Position numbers and translations under genes: made by a program
Part shown: positions 1 through 7,671 of the stretch, piece by piece
How the letters are laid out: the number at the start of each line of letters is the position of its first letter
How positions within the stretch are numbered: the stretch's first letter is position 1
Notes under the pieces: generated by a model
The model's database searches: none
Seen by the model: the letters and a program-made list of their open reading frames with translations, nothing else
What the model was told of the DNA's origin: nothing
Assembly (NCBI GenBank): GCA_938017515.1
Contig: CALIJJ010000127.1
Location: 1 to 42,022 of the forward strand
Reading direction: 5' to 3'
Source: an uncultured Pseudanabaenaceae cyanobacterium
Lineage (GTDB): Bacteria; Cyanobacteriota; Cyanobacteriia; PCC-9006; JAAUQQ01
Length of the DNA stretch: 42,022 nucleotides

Positions 1-378
1 GTTACGCCAGTCGGGATGCATGATCACACGGCTTACATCCAGGGCAATCTCCTCCCCTGGGAGGAAGAAGACGACGGTCACCTGATCGGGATCGGGGTTG
101 CGCGTGGGGCGATCGCTTCCCTCGGCATTGCGCTCAAAGCAGTGGGCTGCGGACAGGATGTGGCGATGGCTCGGCAGTAGTGCTCCAGTACAGACCTCAT
201 CCGCTTCAATTTCTAGCAGGACGACCCCGGTGTACTGCTCGCCCGCTGGAACGATATAGCGCGGATCGTCCGCATCCTCGGCTGAAACCGATACTGCGAG
301 CTGCAGGGGAGGAGTCAATACCGGAGCGTCGGCGAGGGGCAATGCGAGAACAGAAGCCAGAATCGAGGAAAAGATCAT
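1..378 (-). CDS. trypsin-like serine protease, partial (N-terminal 126 codons)
   Basis: The minus-strand frame from ATG 378 stays open to the window edge, so the C-terminus lies outside. The protein opens with a short hydrophobic stretch (MIFSSILASVLALPLADA) that could be a secretion signal. It then shows the chymotrypsin-fold core: CTGALLP, followed by HILSAAHC with His79 as the likely catalytic base and Cys63/Cys80 placed for the classic disulphide. The catalytic Asp and Ser would lie beyond the edge. The ATG overlaps the Nudix stop codon (ATGA, 4 bp), so translation is probably coupled to the upstream gene. It is likely an exported peptidase of family S1; the substrate is unknown. The protease call is firm and the completeness of the triad is unseen. 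Confidence 0.8.
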   Translation of the reverse strand, partial: MIFSSILASVLALPLADAPVLTPPLQLAVSVSAEDADDPRYIVPAGEQYTGVVLLEIEADEVCTGALLPSHRHILSAAHCFERNAEGSDRPTRNPDPDQVTVVFFLPGEEIALDVSRVIMHPDWRN

Positions 379-986
379 AGGGATAGATAGGGCTTGGCCA
401 TCCAGTAGGCCGTGACAATGCGAGAGTCAATGCTTTGCCCTGATCGCAGTACCGCCTCCAGTTCTGGTGGGGTCATGTATAGAACTTCGATGTCTTCGTC
501 TTCGTCCTGGGCCGGAGGGGTTTCCAGCTTTTCCAAATCCTGGGCGAGATAGGCATAAATGACTTCATCGGAGTAGCCCGGTGCCAGGAAAAACTCCCCT
601 AGCTTTTGCCAGGTGTTCGCACGGTAGCCCGTCTCTTCCTGGATTTCTCGACGCACTGCTGTTTCGGGGTCCTCGCCAATTTCTAACGTTCCCGCCGGGA
701 ACTCCAGCAGCCATCCCTGGGTTGCAAAACGATATTGACGGATCACGATCAGCCGACCGTCTGCTGTCACGGGGACGGCCAGTGCGCCGCCGGGGTGGCG
801 AATATACTGCCCTTCTGTTTTCACGCCATTGGGTAGCTCCAAGTCACTGACCTCGAAGTCAAACTTGCGACCCTTGTAGAGCAGCTTCTGCTTCAGCAGC
901 TTGGCTGGGGTTGAGGCTTGGGGAGCAGCGGTGAAATCGGAAGAATCAGCAGGACCAGAATCAGCAGGACCAGAATCAAAAGACAT
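375..986 (-). CDS. Nudix hydrolase, ADP-ribose pyrophosphatase type
   Basis: A 203-residue protein if started at ATG 986; a longer open frame upstream runs through folK and is not credible. A perfect Nudix box (GX5EX7REUXEEXGU) lies at residues 99-121, from GTLEIGE to REIQEETGY. The flanks (IRQYR, then GYSDEVIYAYLA) match the ADP-sugar pyrophosphatase branch, which cleaves ADP-ribose to AMP and ribose 5-phosphate. Residues 4-16 repeat SGPAD twice, produced by a perfect 15-bp tandem duplication (942-971). The gene starts 11 nt after the folK stop and ends in an ATGA overlap with the protease gene, so the group is probably one transcript. The substrate is inferred from family resemblance only. 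Confidence 0.88.
   Translation of the reverse strand: MSFDSGPADSGPADSSDFTAAPQASTPAKLLKQKLLYKGRKFDFEVSDLELPNGVKTEGQYIRHPGGALAVPVTADGRLIVIRQYRFATQGWLLEFPAGTLEIGEDPETAVRREIQEETGYRANTWQKLGEFFLAPGYSDEVIYAYLAQDLEKLETPPAQDEDEDIEVLYMTPPELEAVLRSGQSIDSRIVTAYWMAKPYLSL
942..978. repeat. 15-bp tandem duplication in the Nudix N-terminus
   Basis: The unit agaatcagcaggacc occurs at 942-956 and 957-971, followed by seven further matching bases. It keeps frame and adds five residues to a disordered N-terminal tail. Confidence 0.95.
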
Positions 987-997
987 AGGGGCAAGCC

Positions 998-1489
998 TTA
1001 CAGCGCTTTTATCTCCGCACAGTTTAGCGCTTGCTGGAGGTCTGCTATGGGGCGTTGGAGGATGGGATGGCGCCAAGTCGGCGCAATTTCTGCGAGTGGC
1101 ACCAGAACAAAGCCCCGCTCTGCCATGCGGGGGTGAGGCACGTGCAGACGGGGATGGTTGATGATTGCGTTGTCGTAGAGCAGAAGATCTAGGTCCAGTG
1201 TTCTTGGACCCCAATGCTCCAAGCGTTCTCGCCCAAAGACCTGCTCGATCGCCAGCAATTCATCCAGCAGGGCGATCGCTGTCAGTTCCGTTTCAACCAC
1301 AACGCAGCCATTGATGTAATCCGGCTGTGGTGGACCGATCGGCTTGGTTCGATAGAACGATGACCGCTGTTTGAGCGCAATCTGAGGATGGGCCTGGAGG
1401 CGATCGCAGGCAGAAACCAGGGTTGCTAGGGAATCACCGAGGTTGCTACCGAGGGCGATCGCGGCTCGATGGGGATGGGGTTGACGCAC
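998..1489 (-). CDS. folK: 2-amino-4-hydroxy-6-hydroxymethyldihydropteridine diphosphokinase
   Basis: HPPK transfers pyrophosphate from ATP to 6-hydroxymethyl-7,8-dihydropterin in cytosolic folate synthesis. The 163-residue product is of usual length. It begins near AIALGSNLGDS, the pterin-binding N-terminal strand and loop. It carries the HPPK signature RTLDLDLLLYDN at 96-107, where Asp99 and Asp101 should hold the magnesium ions, and PHPRMAERGFVLVPLAEIAP near 119-138. The start is GTG 1489, the first start codon before the conserved N-terminus. It lies 22 nt after the small membrane protein and 11 nt before the Nudix gene. Confidence 0.95.
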   Translation of the reverse strand: MRQPHPHRAAIALGSNLGDSLATLVSACDRLQAHPQIALKQRSSFYRTKPIGPPQPDYINGCVVVETELTAIALLDELLAIEQVFGRERLEHWGPRTLDLDLLLYDNAIINHPRLHVPHPRMAERGFVLVPLAEIAPTWRHPILQRPIADLQQALNCAEIKAL

Positions 1490-1511
1490 GTGGAAGATTG
1501 GGAATCAATCG

Positions 1512-1676
1512 CTATGTATTCGGTTTCTTCTCTTTCAAGTAGTTTTCCAATGCCCGCGCTATCAGATCTGCCGTATCCTCCTTTGGGGGATTCGGTGAGG
1601 CTTGTACTTGGTTCGAGCGCAGCGTGATAGTCGCAAGAACAAAAGCGATGGCAAAAATTATGGGGATTGGTGGCAT
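1512..1676 (-). CDS. 54-aa small membrane or exported protein, unknown
   Basis: An ORF from ATG 1676 to TAG 1512. The start is preceded by a strong Shine-Dalgarno (GGAGGG, 6-nt spacer). The sequence begins MPPIPIIFAIAFVLATITL, a single hydrophobic helix or signal peptide. A short polar linker (QASPNPPKEDT) follows, then an amphipathic charged helix (DLIARALENYLKEKK). It lies 22 nt upstream of folK on the same strand and is probably the first gene of the folK-Nudix-protease run. I do not recognise the family. The ribosome binding site and the hydrophobic/charged layout argue that it is real. Confidence 0.6.
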   Translation of the reverse strand: MPPIPIIFAIAFVLATITLRSNQVQASPNPPKEDTADLIARALENYLKEKKPNT

Positions 1677-2014
1677 GATACGCCCTCCATCTCAAGGGAG
1701 TAAATGAAAGAACGGTTGTAGATGCAAGACGGGATGCAATTCACAATCTCAAGGAATGCTTTTGAACCACAACGTCACTGCTGATGCCAGCCGGAATGCC
1801 ATAGTTTTAGGTTGTATTACAGGAACGGCTGAGGTGACATCAACCTAACAATTCCGATTCGGAACCGTGGCTCTATCCGGTAAGTTGTCAGAAAAATTTC
1901 CACACCTTTGCAGAACGACAAACTTGATGATGGAAGCACAAAAATCATCATGTGAACGTCTTGAATGTCAAAATTACGGAGTCATCCTCTGCGGTTCCTT
2001 GAACCGTCGCCGCT
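1677..2014. other. divergent intergenic region
   Basis: This 338-bp spacer separates the minus-strand folK cluster from the plus-strand nuclease and must hold both promoters. I see no clear sigma-70 pair, RNA gene or repeat. The longer plus-strand frame here (from 1867) overlaps the nuclease in another frame and looks non-coding. Confidence 0.5.
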
Positions 2015-2890
2015 GTGCTGCGCCTCTCCCAAGGACAACTCACGCTCCTCGATACCTGCCCCCGGAAATTTCAGCATGTGGTGTTGGAGCAGTTGGCGGC
2101 GTTGCCCTCGTCGGAGCAGCAGGCCAGTATGGCCTGGGGCGATCGCTTCCATCTTTTGATGCAGCAGCAGCAAATGGGTCTGCCTGTGGAACACCTGCTG
2201 TCGGGAGATCGGGCGTTTCAAGTCGCGGTGCGATCGCTCCAGACCACTGCACCTCAGCTCTTCGATGCAGGCTCGGTGGTGTCAGAATTCGTGGATGAAC
2301 GACTTCTGCCGGACGCCCCGTCTGTACAGCGTTCCAGCGAGCACCTGCGCAGCTTTACCTTCGCGGGCCACAGTTTCAGCGTTATTTATGACCTGCTGCT
2401 GACAGAGCCCCACCAAGCACAAATCATTGACTGGAAAACCTACCCTCAGCCCCAGAATGCTCGCTGGCTGGCCGAGCACTGGCAAACTCGCCTTTACTGC
2501 TACAGCCTCGTGCAGACCAGTGATTACTCGCCTGAGCAGGTTTCCATGACCTACTGGTTTGTCAGGGGAGGGCATTTGGAAGAAAAAGGCCCGCAAGGAG
2601 CTTTACAGGCAGGGACGCACTATCAGCCCCAGTCGCTTCTTTTTCCCTACAGTGAGGGCCAGCACCAAGCGGTTCACCGACGGTTGAGCCAGGCCCTGGA
2701 ACGCCTGGAACGCTGGCTATCGGACTATGCAGAAGGCATACCGTTGCCCCAAGTGGACGTTTCCCAGGGGCAATGCGATCGCTGCCCTTTTTCTCAACGC
2801 TGCGGGCGGGCAGGGGCAAACCCAGGCAGTGCCTTGGCGTCGGATTGGATGATGACGGATCTTGCCTCTATTGATGAAGTGATTCCTTAG
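2015..2890 (+). CDS. PD-(D/E)XK nuclease with Cas4/AddB-type Fe-S cysteines
   Basis: A 291-residue protein from GTG 2015. An in-frame stop at 2000-2002 leaves no earlier start. The N-terminus SQGQLTLLDTCPRKFQ, with Cys15, resembles the opening helix of AddB/Cas4-like nucleases. Asp126 in VIYDLLL and IIDWKTY (Asp139, Lys141) form the PD-(D/E)XK active site, and QTRLYCY at about 157-163 is the usual QxxxY helix. Cys254, Cys257 and Cys263 (CX2CX5C) with Cys15 give the four-cysteine pattern that binds [4Fe-4S] in AddB and Cas4. No helicase or Cas genes are nearby. It is therefore a stand-alone RecB-like nuclease, probably acting in DNA repair. The exact role is inferred. Confidence 0.8.
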   Translation: MLRLSQGQLTLLDTCPRKFQHVVLEQLAALPSSEQQASMAWGDRFHLLMQQQQMGLPVEHLLSGDRAFQVAVRSLQTTAPQLFDAGSVVSEFVDERLLPDAPSVQRSSEHLRSFTFAGHSFSVIYDLLLTEPHQAQIIDWKTYPQPQNARWLAEHWQTRLYCYSLVQTSDYSPEQVSMTYWFVRGGHLEEKGPQGALQAGTHYQPQSLLFPYSEGQHQAVHRRLSQALERLERWLSDYAEGIPLPQVDVSQGQCDRCPFSQRCGRAGANPGSALASDWMMTDLASIDEVIP

Positions 2891-3173
2891 AACCCATCCC
2901 AAGAGCTTTGCAGTCTACTTTTCTGAAGCATCATCATTGAGAACTCCATTGCTGCAAATCAGAATAATCAAAATCATTGCTGGAATCGCAATACCCATGG
3001 ACCTTGGCTCCGTTCTGGAAACTACCTAGGCAACTGTTCTACAGGCTAGTCAGGACCCCGGAGTCTTTATCGAAGCTTATCGAAAACCTCGACAAAAGTT
3101 ACGCAATACTGCGGCCTTCCTGTGTTTTACATCTTGCCTAATTCTGCCTAGGGCATGGGGCTAAAAAACGGCA

Positions 3174-3203
3174 AGAAAAAAGCTGGGAACCTCTCCCCAG
3201 CTT
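3174..3203 (-). terminator. rho-independent terminator of the 64-aa membrane protein gene
   Basis: Read on the minus strand, an 8-bp stem (AAGCTGGG / CCCAGCTT, 3180-3187 with 3196-3203) is followed by a run of six T. It lies about 260 nt past the stop of the gene at 3460. Confidence 0.8.
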
Positions 3204-3229
3204 GTCTACCGGGGACCTCTCCCCAGCTT
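3189..3229. repeat. imperfect direct repeat at the terminator
   Basis: The segment acctctccccagctt occurs twice, at 3189-3203 and 3215-3229, preceded by ggga and gggg. The second copy could also pair with the first arm of the terminator stem, giving two alternative hairpins. Confidence 0.75.
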
Positions 3230-3459
3230 AAAATGCCATTGTTTCAAGAGATATTGCTTCACTGATGAAGCGTTGGATTCGTTAAGACATCACCTCAGGT
3301 AATTAACAAAAAAAATAAAAACGAACAGATGGAGCCAAGGAGCAGATCGTCTAAAAAGACTGCTTTAAGCGATGGGAGTGAATAAACAGGGGACGATGCG
3401 TCTGGATGACGCCCCCTTCGTTCTTATGCCGAGCGGTGGAGACCTATTAGCGTGGAGCG

Positions 3460-3654
3460 CTATTGGCGTTGTCTGGAGCTACCGGCTTGGGAAAGCTGCT
3501 CCTCCAGGACCATATATTCCATGTACTCGCGCATTTCATCCAAATGCTTGCTCTTTTGGGCGTTGAGCTTGAGTTTCGAGGAAGAATCCTCTAAACAAAT
3601 GGACTTGCCACAAAAGATAGTGATGAGCGCGATCGCTGCAACTGCGACTTCCAT
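3460..3654 (-). CDS. 64-aa single-TM protein with charged helical tail, unknown
   Basis: The likely start is ATG 3654 with GGAGA 10 nt upstream; the frame stays open ten codons further. Residues 1-18 (MEVAVAAIALITIFCGKS) form one membrane helix. About 45 mostly charged residues follow that look helical (KHLDEMREYMEYMVLEEQL). The layout, a short N-terminal anchor plus cytoplasmic coiled helix, is like PspB, but I see no sequence evidence of homology. The gene stands alone, with long spacers on both sides and its own terminator. Function unknown. Confidence 0.55.
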   Translation of the reverse strand: MEVAVAAIALITIFCGKSICLEDSSSKLKLNAQKSKHLDEMREYMEYMVLEEQLSQAGSSRQRQ

Positions 3655-4189
3655 AGATAAAATTTCTCCGGTGTAGAGAACCACGAATATTGCACAAGGG
3701 GGATTTGCTGCTAAAGCAAGGTAAGACTCCGGGAGATGCGACGGAAAATTGCCTTTCAGTCGTGGATTCAGCGTAGGGGGTGGGAGCCCGTCTGCGTCTG
3801 TCCCCTGGAGGTGTTTGCCCCTCTCGGGGCCGGTGTCTGTATTTATAGTTCTTTCCGGAAGGCAAACTAATCCGTTAAAGCACCCATCTTCGTGATACGT
3901 TGATTTAATTTTGTTTTTATATTTTCATGAGAGACAAATAATTGGCTCATTTTGTCCGTATCTTTCCTTAAAAAAAGAAACTCCACCCTAGAACCGGCCT
4001 CAAGTTCCATGGGAGGAGTACGCAAATTTGTACGATGGATTTTTTCAGTAATTTCTGGGGGGGATCACCCCCTCTTTATCTGAGGGGAAGTGAGCCGCTC
4101 TGTTGGGCGCAGGTGCGTGGGGGTAGGAACCCTGAGGAGGGTCTTGCCCTTCAGCGCTTATTTCCCACTGGGCTAGGGGGCCTCACCCA
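3655..4189. other. intergenic region with GC-rich leader
   Basis: This 535-bp spacer lies between lipA and the 64-aa membrane protein, both on the minus strand. The part just upstream of the small gene (3700-3870) is rich in C- and G-runs on the minus strand and may fold as a leader. At 4059-4072 a perfect 5-bp G/C hairpin (loop atca) is present, without a T-run. A palindrome GTAC-N8-GTAC lies at 4018-4033. No RNA family is recognised. Confidence 0.4.
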
Positions 4190-5155
4190 TCACGCTTCTT
4201 CGCCGGCGTGGTAAGAGCTGCGGACCAGGGGGCCTGAACGGACATGGGCAAAGCCCAGTTCGTGGGCGATCGCCCCAATCTCGTCGAATTCTTCAGGCGT
4301 CCAGTATTTAATCACAGGTAGGTGTTCTAGAGAAGGCCTCATATATTGACCCAGCGTGACGCGATCGCAGTGGGACTGGCGCAGGTCCTTAAGCGTGGCG
4401 ATGATTTCCTCGCGGCTCTCGCCATGGCCCAACATAATGCCTGACTTCGTGGGGATGTCAGGATTGAGCTGTTTGACCGTTTCAAGCACGCGCAGCGATC
4501 GCCCGTATTTGGCTCCCCGACGCACGCGGCCCTGGAGTCGCTCCACCGTTTCGATGTTGTGGTTGTAGCAGGTGGGTGAGGCGTTTACGACGGTGGCAAT
4601 GCGATCGTGCTGAATCGCGTCTGCTTTTGCCGCATCGGGTTCTCCTCCCCAGAAATCCGGTGTCAGTACTTCAATTTGAGTTGCTGGACGGCGGCGGCGG
4701 ATGGCGTCCATCGTTTGCACGAACCATCCCGCTCCCTGATCGTCTAGGTCATCACGGGTTACCGAAGTCAGCACCACGTAGCGCAGATTCAGCAGCTCGA
4801 TGGACTCCGCAACTTTCTCCGGCTCCTGGGGATCCAGAGGCATGGGCGCATGGCCCTTGTCCACCTGACAAAAACCGCAGGAGCGTGTGCAGGTTGGCCC
4901 CATTAATAGAAAGGAGGCGGTTCCCTGGGCGTAGCACTCTCCCCGGTTGGGACAGCGTCCCTCTTCGCAGATGGTATGAATCTGGCGCTGTTTGATGATG
5001 CGCTGCACCTGGGAGAGTTCACTGGCCTTGCCAATGGGACGCTTGAGCCATTTGGGCATTGCGCCGGTCGCGTTCTCCTCTCGTGCAGTACGATTCGTCG
5101 AGCGCTGGTCAGATGGGGAAGGATTGGACTGGCTAGGAGATGGCACGGCGGTCAT
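4190..5155 (-). CDS. lipA: lipoyl synthase
   Basis: A radical SAM enzyme that inserts two sulphur atoms into protein-bound octanoyl groups to make lipoyl cofactors. The auxiliary cluster motif CX4CX5C (Cys63, Cys68, Cys74, in [12 protein letters not shown]) and the radical SAM motif CX3CX2C (Cys89, Cys93, Cys96, in CTRSCGFC) are both present. The C-terminal RSSY serine motif that binds the auxiliary cluster is at 312-315. The product is 321 residues; the first 30 are Ser/Pro-rich and variable, so Met33 (MPKWLKRP) is a plausible alternative start. No lipB is adjacent. Confidence 0.96.
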   Translation of the reverse strand: MTAVPSPSQSNPSPSDQRSTNRTAREENATGAMPKWLKRPIGKASELSQVQRIIKQRQIHTICEEGRCPNRGECYAQGTASFLLMGPTCTRSCGFCQVDKGHAPMPLDPQEPEKVAESIELLNLRYVVLTSVTRDDLDDQGAGWFVQTMDAIRRRRPATQIEVLTPDFWGGEPDAAKADAIQHDRIATVVNASPTCYNHNIETVERLQGRVRRGAKYGRSLRVLETVKQLNPDIPTKSGIMLGHGESREEIIATLKDLRQSHCDRVTLGQYMRPSLEHLPVIKYWTPEEFDEIGAIAHELGFAHVRSGPLVRSSYHAGEEA

Positions 5156-5775
5156 GGTGAGGATTTTTTGAGGGAGTAAAAGGGTTAGAGAGGATGGGAG
5201 CTGCGGCTCGGTTGATGCTGGGATGGCGTCGTATTTTCTAAGGCTGGAGTCAGGGTTGGGGCCGAATCGCTGTGATCGAAAACGATGCTAATTTTCGCTC
5301 AAGAGGGAATACTTAGAACCTAAGGTGCGTGGGTTGTGGCCTGAGGGGAGATCATCCCCGCTGGTTGTGCGATCGCGTGTCGGGGTCAGAACCGTATTTG
5401 TTCCTTACCTTTTAGGGAGGGATCGGTTAATGCGGTTGCTGGGGTCTTCTACATTGTGTGAGGAATTCTGCGCGTAATCATTGGCGTGGAAGGTCTCGGG
5501 AAATACGTTAGTCTCGGTCAAAATAGTATCCCTGAAATTGCTATGCTATCGTAGCGGCAGAGCCCCGTGGCGCCGTCGTTTTTGAAGCCACCACAAAGAT
5601 TTCCGTCGGATCTTTTGATGAACTTCACCACGATTGTGGCAATGCTAAAGGGATTCATCCGCAGCGATCTAAGGGAAAGCCCCATCCCAAAGTATCGCCC
5701 CTAGTCTTGGGTTAGGGAATTGTGCAAATTGGCTAGACAATCAAAAACAGCTCACAGATAAGGTAGGAAGTAGCC
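5156..5775. other. divergent intergenic region
   Basis: This 620-bp spacer lies between lipA and the response regulator and should contain both promoters. No convincing sigma-70 pair, RNA gene or repeat was found. Just before the regulator start, aggaag is a usable ribosome binding site. Confidence 0.45.
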
Positions 5776-6321
5776 GTGGCATCTCATAAAATTCTGGTCA
5801 TCGATGACAGTAAGGTCATTCGGATGCGGGTGCAGGACATGCTCCCGACAGGAAATTTTGACATTCTCGAAGCGAAAGATGGTCTAGAGGGGCTACGCCT
5901 GATTCGCGAAGAGCGTCCCACATTGATCATGTTGGACTTTCTGCTGCCGAAGATGAATGGCTGGGAGGTTTTCCAGAATATTCAGGCTGATGGTTCCCTT
6001 CAGTCGATCCCCCTCGTGGTGATGTCGGGTCGCAAGGAAGAGGTGACAGAGAAGTTGCCGGAACCCTTTGAGTACTTTGAGTTCATCGAGAAGCCCTTTG
6101 AGAAGGATGAACTCATGCAGGCCATTAAGGCGGCCATGATGAAGGCACGCAAGCGTCCTAACACAGCCCCCGCTGCGGCCCCTGCTGCGGCAGGTGGTGG
6201 CGTTGGTTCAGAGGAAGTGGCTGCGCTCAATGCTCGTATCCAATCTCTGGAAGCGGAAGTTGCCACGCTCAAGAAGCAGCTCGGCCAAGTGGTTGCCTTT
6301 GTCCGTCAGAAGTTGGCTTAA
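5776..6321 (+). CDS. CheY-like response regulator with C-terminal coiled coil
   Basis: A 181-residue protein from GTG 5776, with AGGA placed upstream. The receiver domain (about 4-122) has all key residues: Asp10/Asp11 for metal, Asp54 as phosphoacceptor (LIMLDFLLPKMNGWEVF), Ser84 and Lys106 (FIEKPF). An Ala/Pro/Gly linker (about 129-146) leads to a heptad-like helix (AALNARIQSLEAEVATLKKQL), probably a dimerisation or partner-binding coil. There is no DNA-binding domain, so output is likely by protein contact. No histidine kinase is adjacent. A strong terminator follows. Confidence 0.9.
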   Translation: MASHKILVIDDSKVIRMRVQDMLPTGNFDILEAKDGLEGLRLIREERPTLIMLDFLLPKMNGWEVFQNIQADGSLQSIPLVVMSGRKEEVTEKLPEPFEYFEFIEKPFEKDELMQAIKAAMMKARKRPNTAPAAAPAAAGGGVGSEEVAALNARIQSLEAEVATLKKQLGQVVAFVRQKLA

Positions 6322-6343
6322 GCGTTTCGCAGGATTCGCTCAA

Positions 6344-6388
6344 AAACAGCAAAAAGGGGCTGGAAGAACCGGCCCCTTTTTGCTGTTT
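6344..6388. terminator. bidirectional terminator between response regulator and recR
   Basis: A 17-bp perfect stem (aaacagcaaaaaggggc at 6344-6360 with 6372-6388) surrounds an 11-nt loop. A-rich and T-rich arms let it work on both strands, ending the plus-strand regulator and the minus-strand recR. Confidence 0.9.
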
Positions 6389-6439
6389 GTTTTGGGGGTG
6401 TCTCTCATCCCCAAAAGCTCCCAAAAGCCTGAAGTTTGC

Positions 6440-7033
6440 TTACTCCAGTTCACGACGACCTTCTAAGGCCCGGGCAAGGGTAACCTCATCGGCATATTCA
6501 AGGTCTCCCCCCATGGGCAGACCAAAGGCAATGCGCGTGACGGTGGTGAAGGGTTTGAGCAAATGCCCTAGGTAGAGCGTTGTGGTTTCCCCTTCGACAC
6601 TGGGGCTGATGGCAAGAATCACTTCTCCGGTGCCTTGTTGACTGACTCGCCGAATCAAAGGCTGGATGTTGAGTTGTTCAGGACCAATTCCGTCCATGGG
6701 AGAAATGAGACCACCGAGGACATGATATTTGCCACGATACTCGCGGGTTTTTTCGAGGGCGATCACGTCGCGGGAGTCAGCAACGACGCAAATGGTTTGG
6801 TTGTCTCGGTTTGGAGCGCGGCAAATGTTGCAAACCGGCTCGGCGGATAGGTGGAAGCAGACGGAGCATTGACCCACTTGGGCTTTGGCTTCCAGTAGTG
6901 CCTGAGCTAAGGCTTCGATCTCTGCTTCTGGGCGATTCAAGATGTGCAGGGCCAGACGCTGGGCGGATTTAGGTCCGATACCGGGAAGACGTTGCAGTTG
7001 CTCAATCAGGCGGGCAAGGGGCGGAGTATAAAC
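6440..7033 (-). CDS. recR: recombination mediator RecR, start codon non-standard (GTT)
   Basis: RecR works with RecF/RecO in loading RecA at gaps. The reading frame shows the whole protein: helix-hairpin-helix ([20 protein letters not shown], about 13-32), C4 zinc finger (Cys56, Cys59, Cys68, Cys71), Toprim domain from [16 protein letters not shown], and a C-terminus near 197. Family members usually begin at or just before (M/V)[11 protein letters not shown]. Here that position (7031-7033) reads GTT, and no ATG, GTG or TTG lies in frame before the TAA at about 7084. A good AGGAG (7043-7047) sits 9 nt before the GTT. The first standard start, TTG 6940, would delete the DNA-binding hairpin. Either GTT is used, or the sequence has an error or mutation. 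Confidence 0.85.
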   Translation of the reverse strand, partial: VYTPPLARLIEQLQRLPGIGPKSAQRLALHILNRPEAEIEALAQALLEAKAQVGQCSVCFHLSAEPVCNICRAPNRDNQTICVVADSRDVIALEKTREYRGKYHVLGGLISPMDGIGPEQLNIQPLIRRVSQQGTGEVILAISPSVEGETTTLYLGHLLKPFTTVTRIAFGLPMGGDLEYADEVTLARALEGRRELE

Positions 7034-7042
7034 GGTGGGATG

Positions 7043-7047
7043 CTCCT
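7043..7047 (-). promoter_or_regulatory. Shine-Dalgarno AGGAG before the GTT of recR
   Basis: On the minus strand AGGAG lies 9 nt before codon GTT, where the conserved RecR N-terminus begins. It supports initiation at this place despite the odd codon. Confidence 0.6.
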
Positions 7048-7112
7048 GGAGTCCGGCATCCCTGATGATAGCGAAGGAATTGGTTTAGCCCAAGCAACTG
7101 GGCTGAAGTGAC

Positions 7113-7481
7113 CTAGCCCAGGCTGGTGGGACAACCCGGCTTGGCCCCGAGATATTGGTTGGAGACCCAGCCGCGAGTGCTGTCATTGCTGGTGAGAGAG
7201 ACTTTTGCCCAGGCTCCGGTGCGATCGTAGCCTTCCACATAAACGGCCTCACCATTACCGAGCTGACGACGGATATCGCCGTTGGGCTTATTGCGTAGGT
7301 TGAGCATGGAGTTGTTGCTAACCTGAACAACCCGTAGGTCCTGGGGACAGTTATCGGCGGTATTGATGGCATTGGAAGCCTGGGCCCCTCCAGATTGCCG
7401 TGGGGAAGAAAGGAGACAGGTCATACCCACGATAATAAGGGCGGCCTGAAAAAATTGCTGCTGCTTTTCTTGGGAAAACAT
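7113..7481 (-). CDS. secreted SH3b-domain protein
   Basis: A 122-residue protein if ATG 7481 is the start; a GTG 36 nt earlier is possible. After a short polar N-terminus comes a hydrophobic export signal (FFQAALIIVGMTCLLSS). The rest is one bacterial SH3 (SH3b) domain: LNLRNKPNGDIRRQLGNGE, then VYVEGYDRTGAWAKVSL and GWVSNQYL. Such domains bind peptidoglycan peptides or act in cell-wall contacts. Two cysteines flank the domain and could form a disulphide. It lies 79 nt upstream of recR on the same strand. Its role is not known. Confidence 0.75.
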   Translation of the reverse strand: MFSQEKQQQFFQAALIIVGMTCLLSSPRQSGGAQASNAINTADNCPQDLRVVQVSNNSMLNLRNKPNGDIRRQLGNGEAVYVEGYDRTGAWAKVSLTSNDSTRGWVSNQYLGAKPGCPTSLG

Positions 7482-7671
7482 GGCTTCTGAGTGCGAGATG
7501 GACCTGCCGAGGAGCACAAAGGTGCGATGTGCTCATGGGGATCTACATCGCACCTGGAAGGGATTCCAAAAACTCCGATGGGAGCCTAAGTTCGTCCAGT
7601 TTCGACCCGGTAAGAAACCATAATTTGTTGATCGAGCACCGATAAGCTCCTGCAAGACTCAGAGGTTGATC

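Larger units (their letters stand above)
2891..3459. other. convergent intergenic region
   Basis: This 569-bp stretch lies between two converging genes. It contains the minus-strand hairpin terminator at 3174-3203 and its imperfect downstream copy. A 10-bp-spaced duplication of ttatcgaa (3067-3084) is also present. No ORF with coding character or RNA gene is recognised. Confidence 0.5.

Noticed and set aside
1867..2298. 143-codon plus-strand ORF overlapping the nuclease
   Set aside because: Out of frame with the nuclease, Ala/Arg/Gly-rich, and it lacks a ribosome binding site.
3536..3865. 109-codon minus-strand ORF overlapping the 64-aa membrane protein
   Set aside because: Low-complexity Arg/Pro/Ser translation; it overlaps a better supported small gene in another frame.
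4018..4033. GTAC-N8-GTAC palindrome as an NtcA site
   Set aside because: NtcA consensus is GTA-N8-TAC; here GTA and TAC are 10 nt apart, and no nitrogen gene follows on that side.
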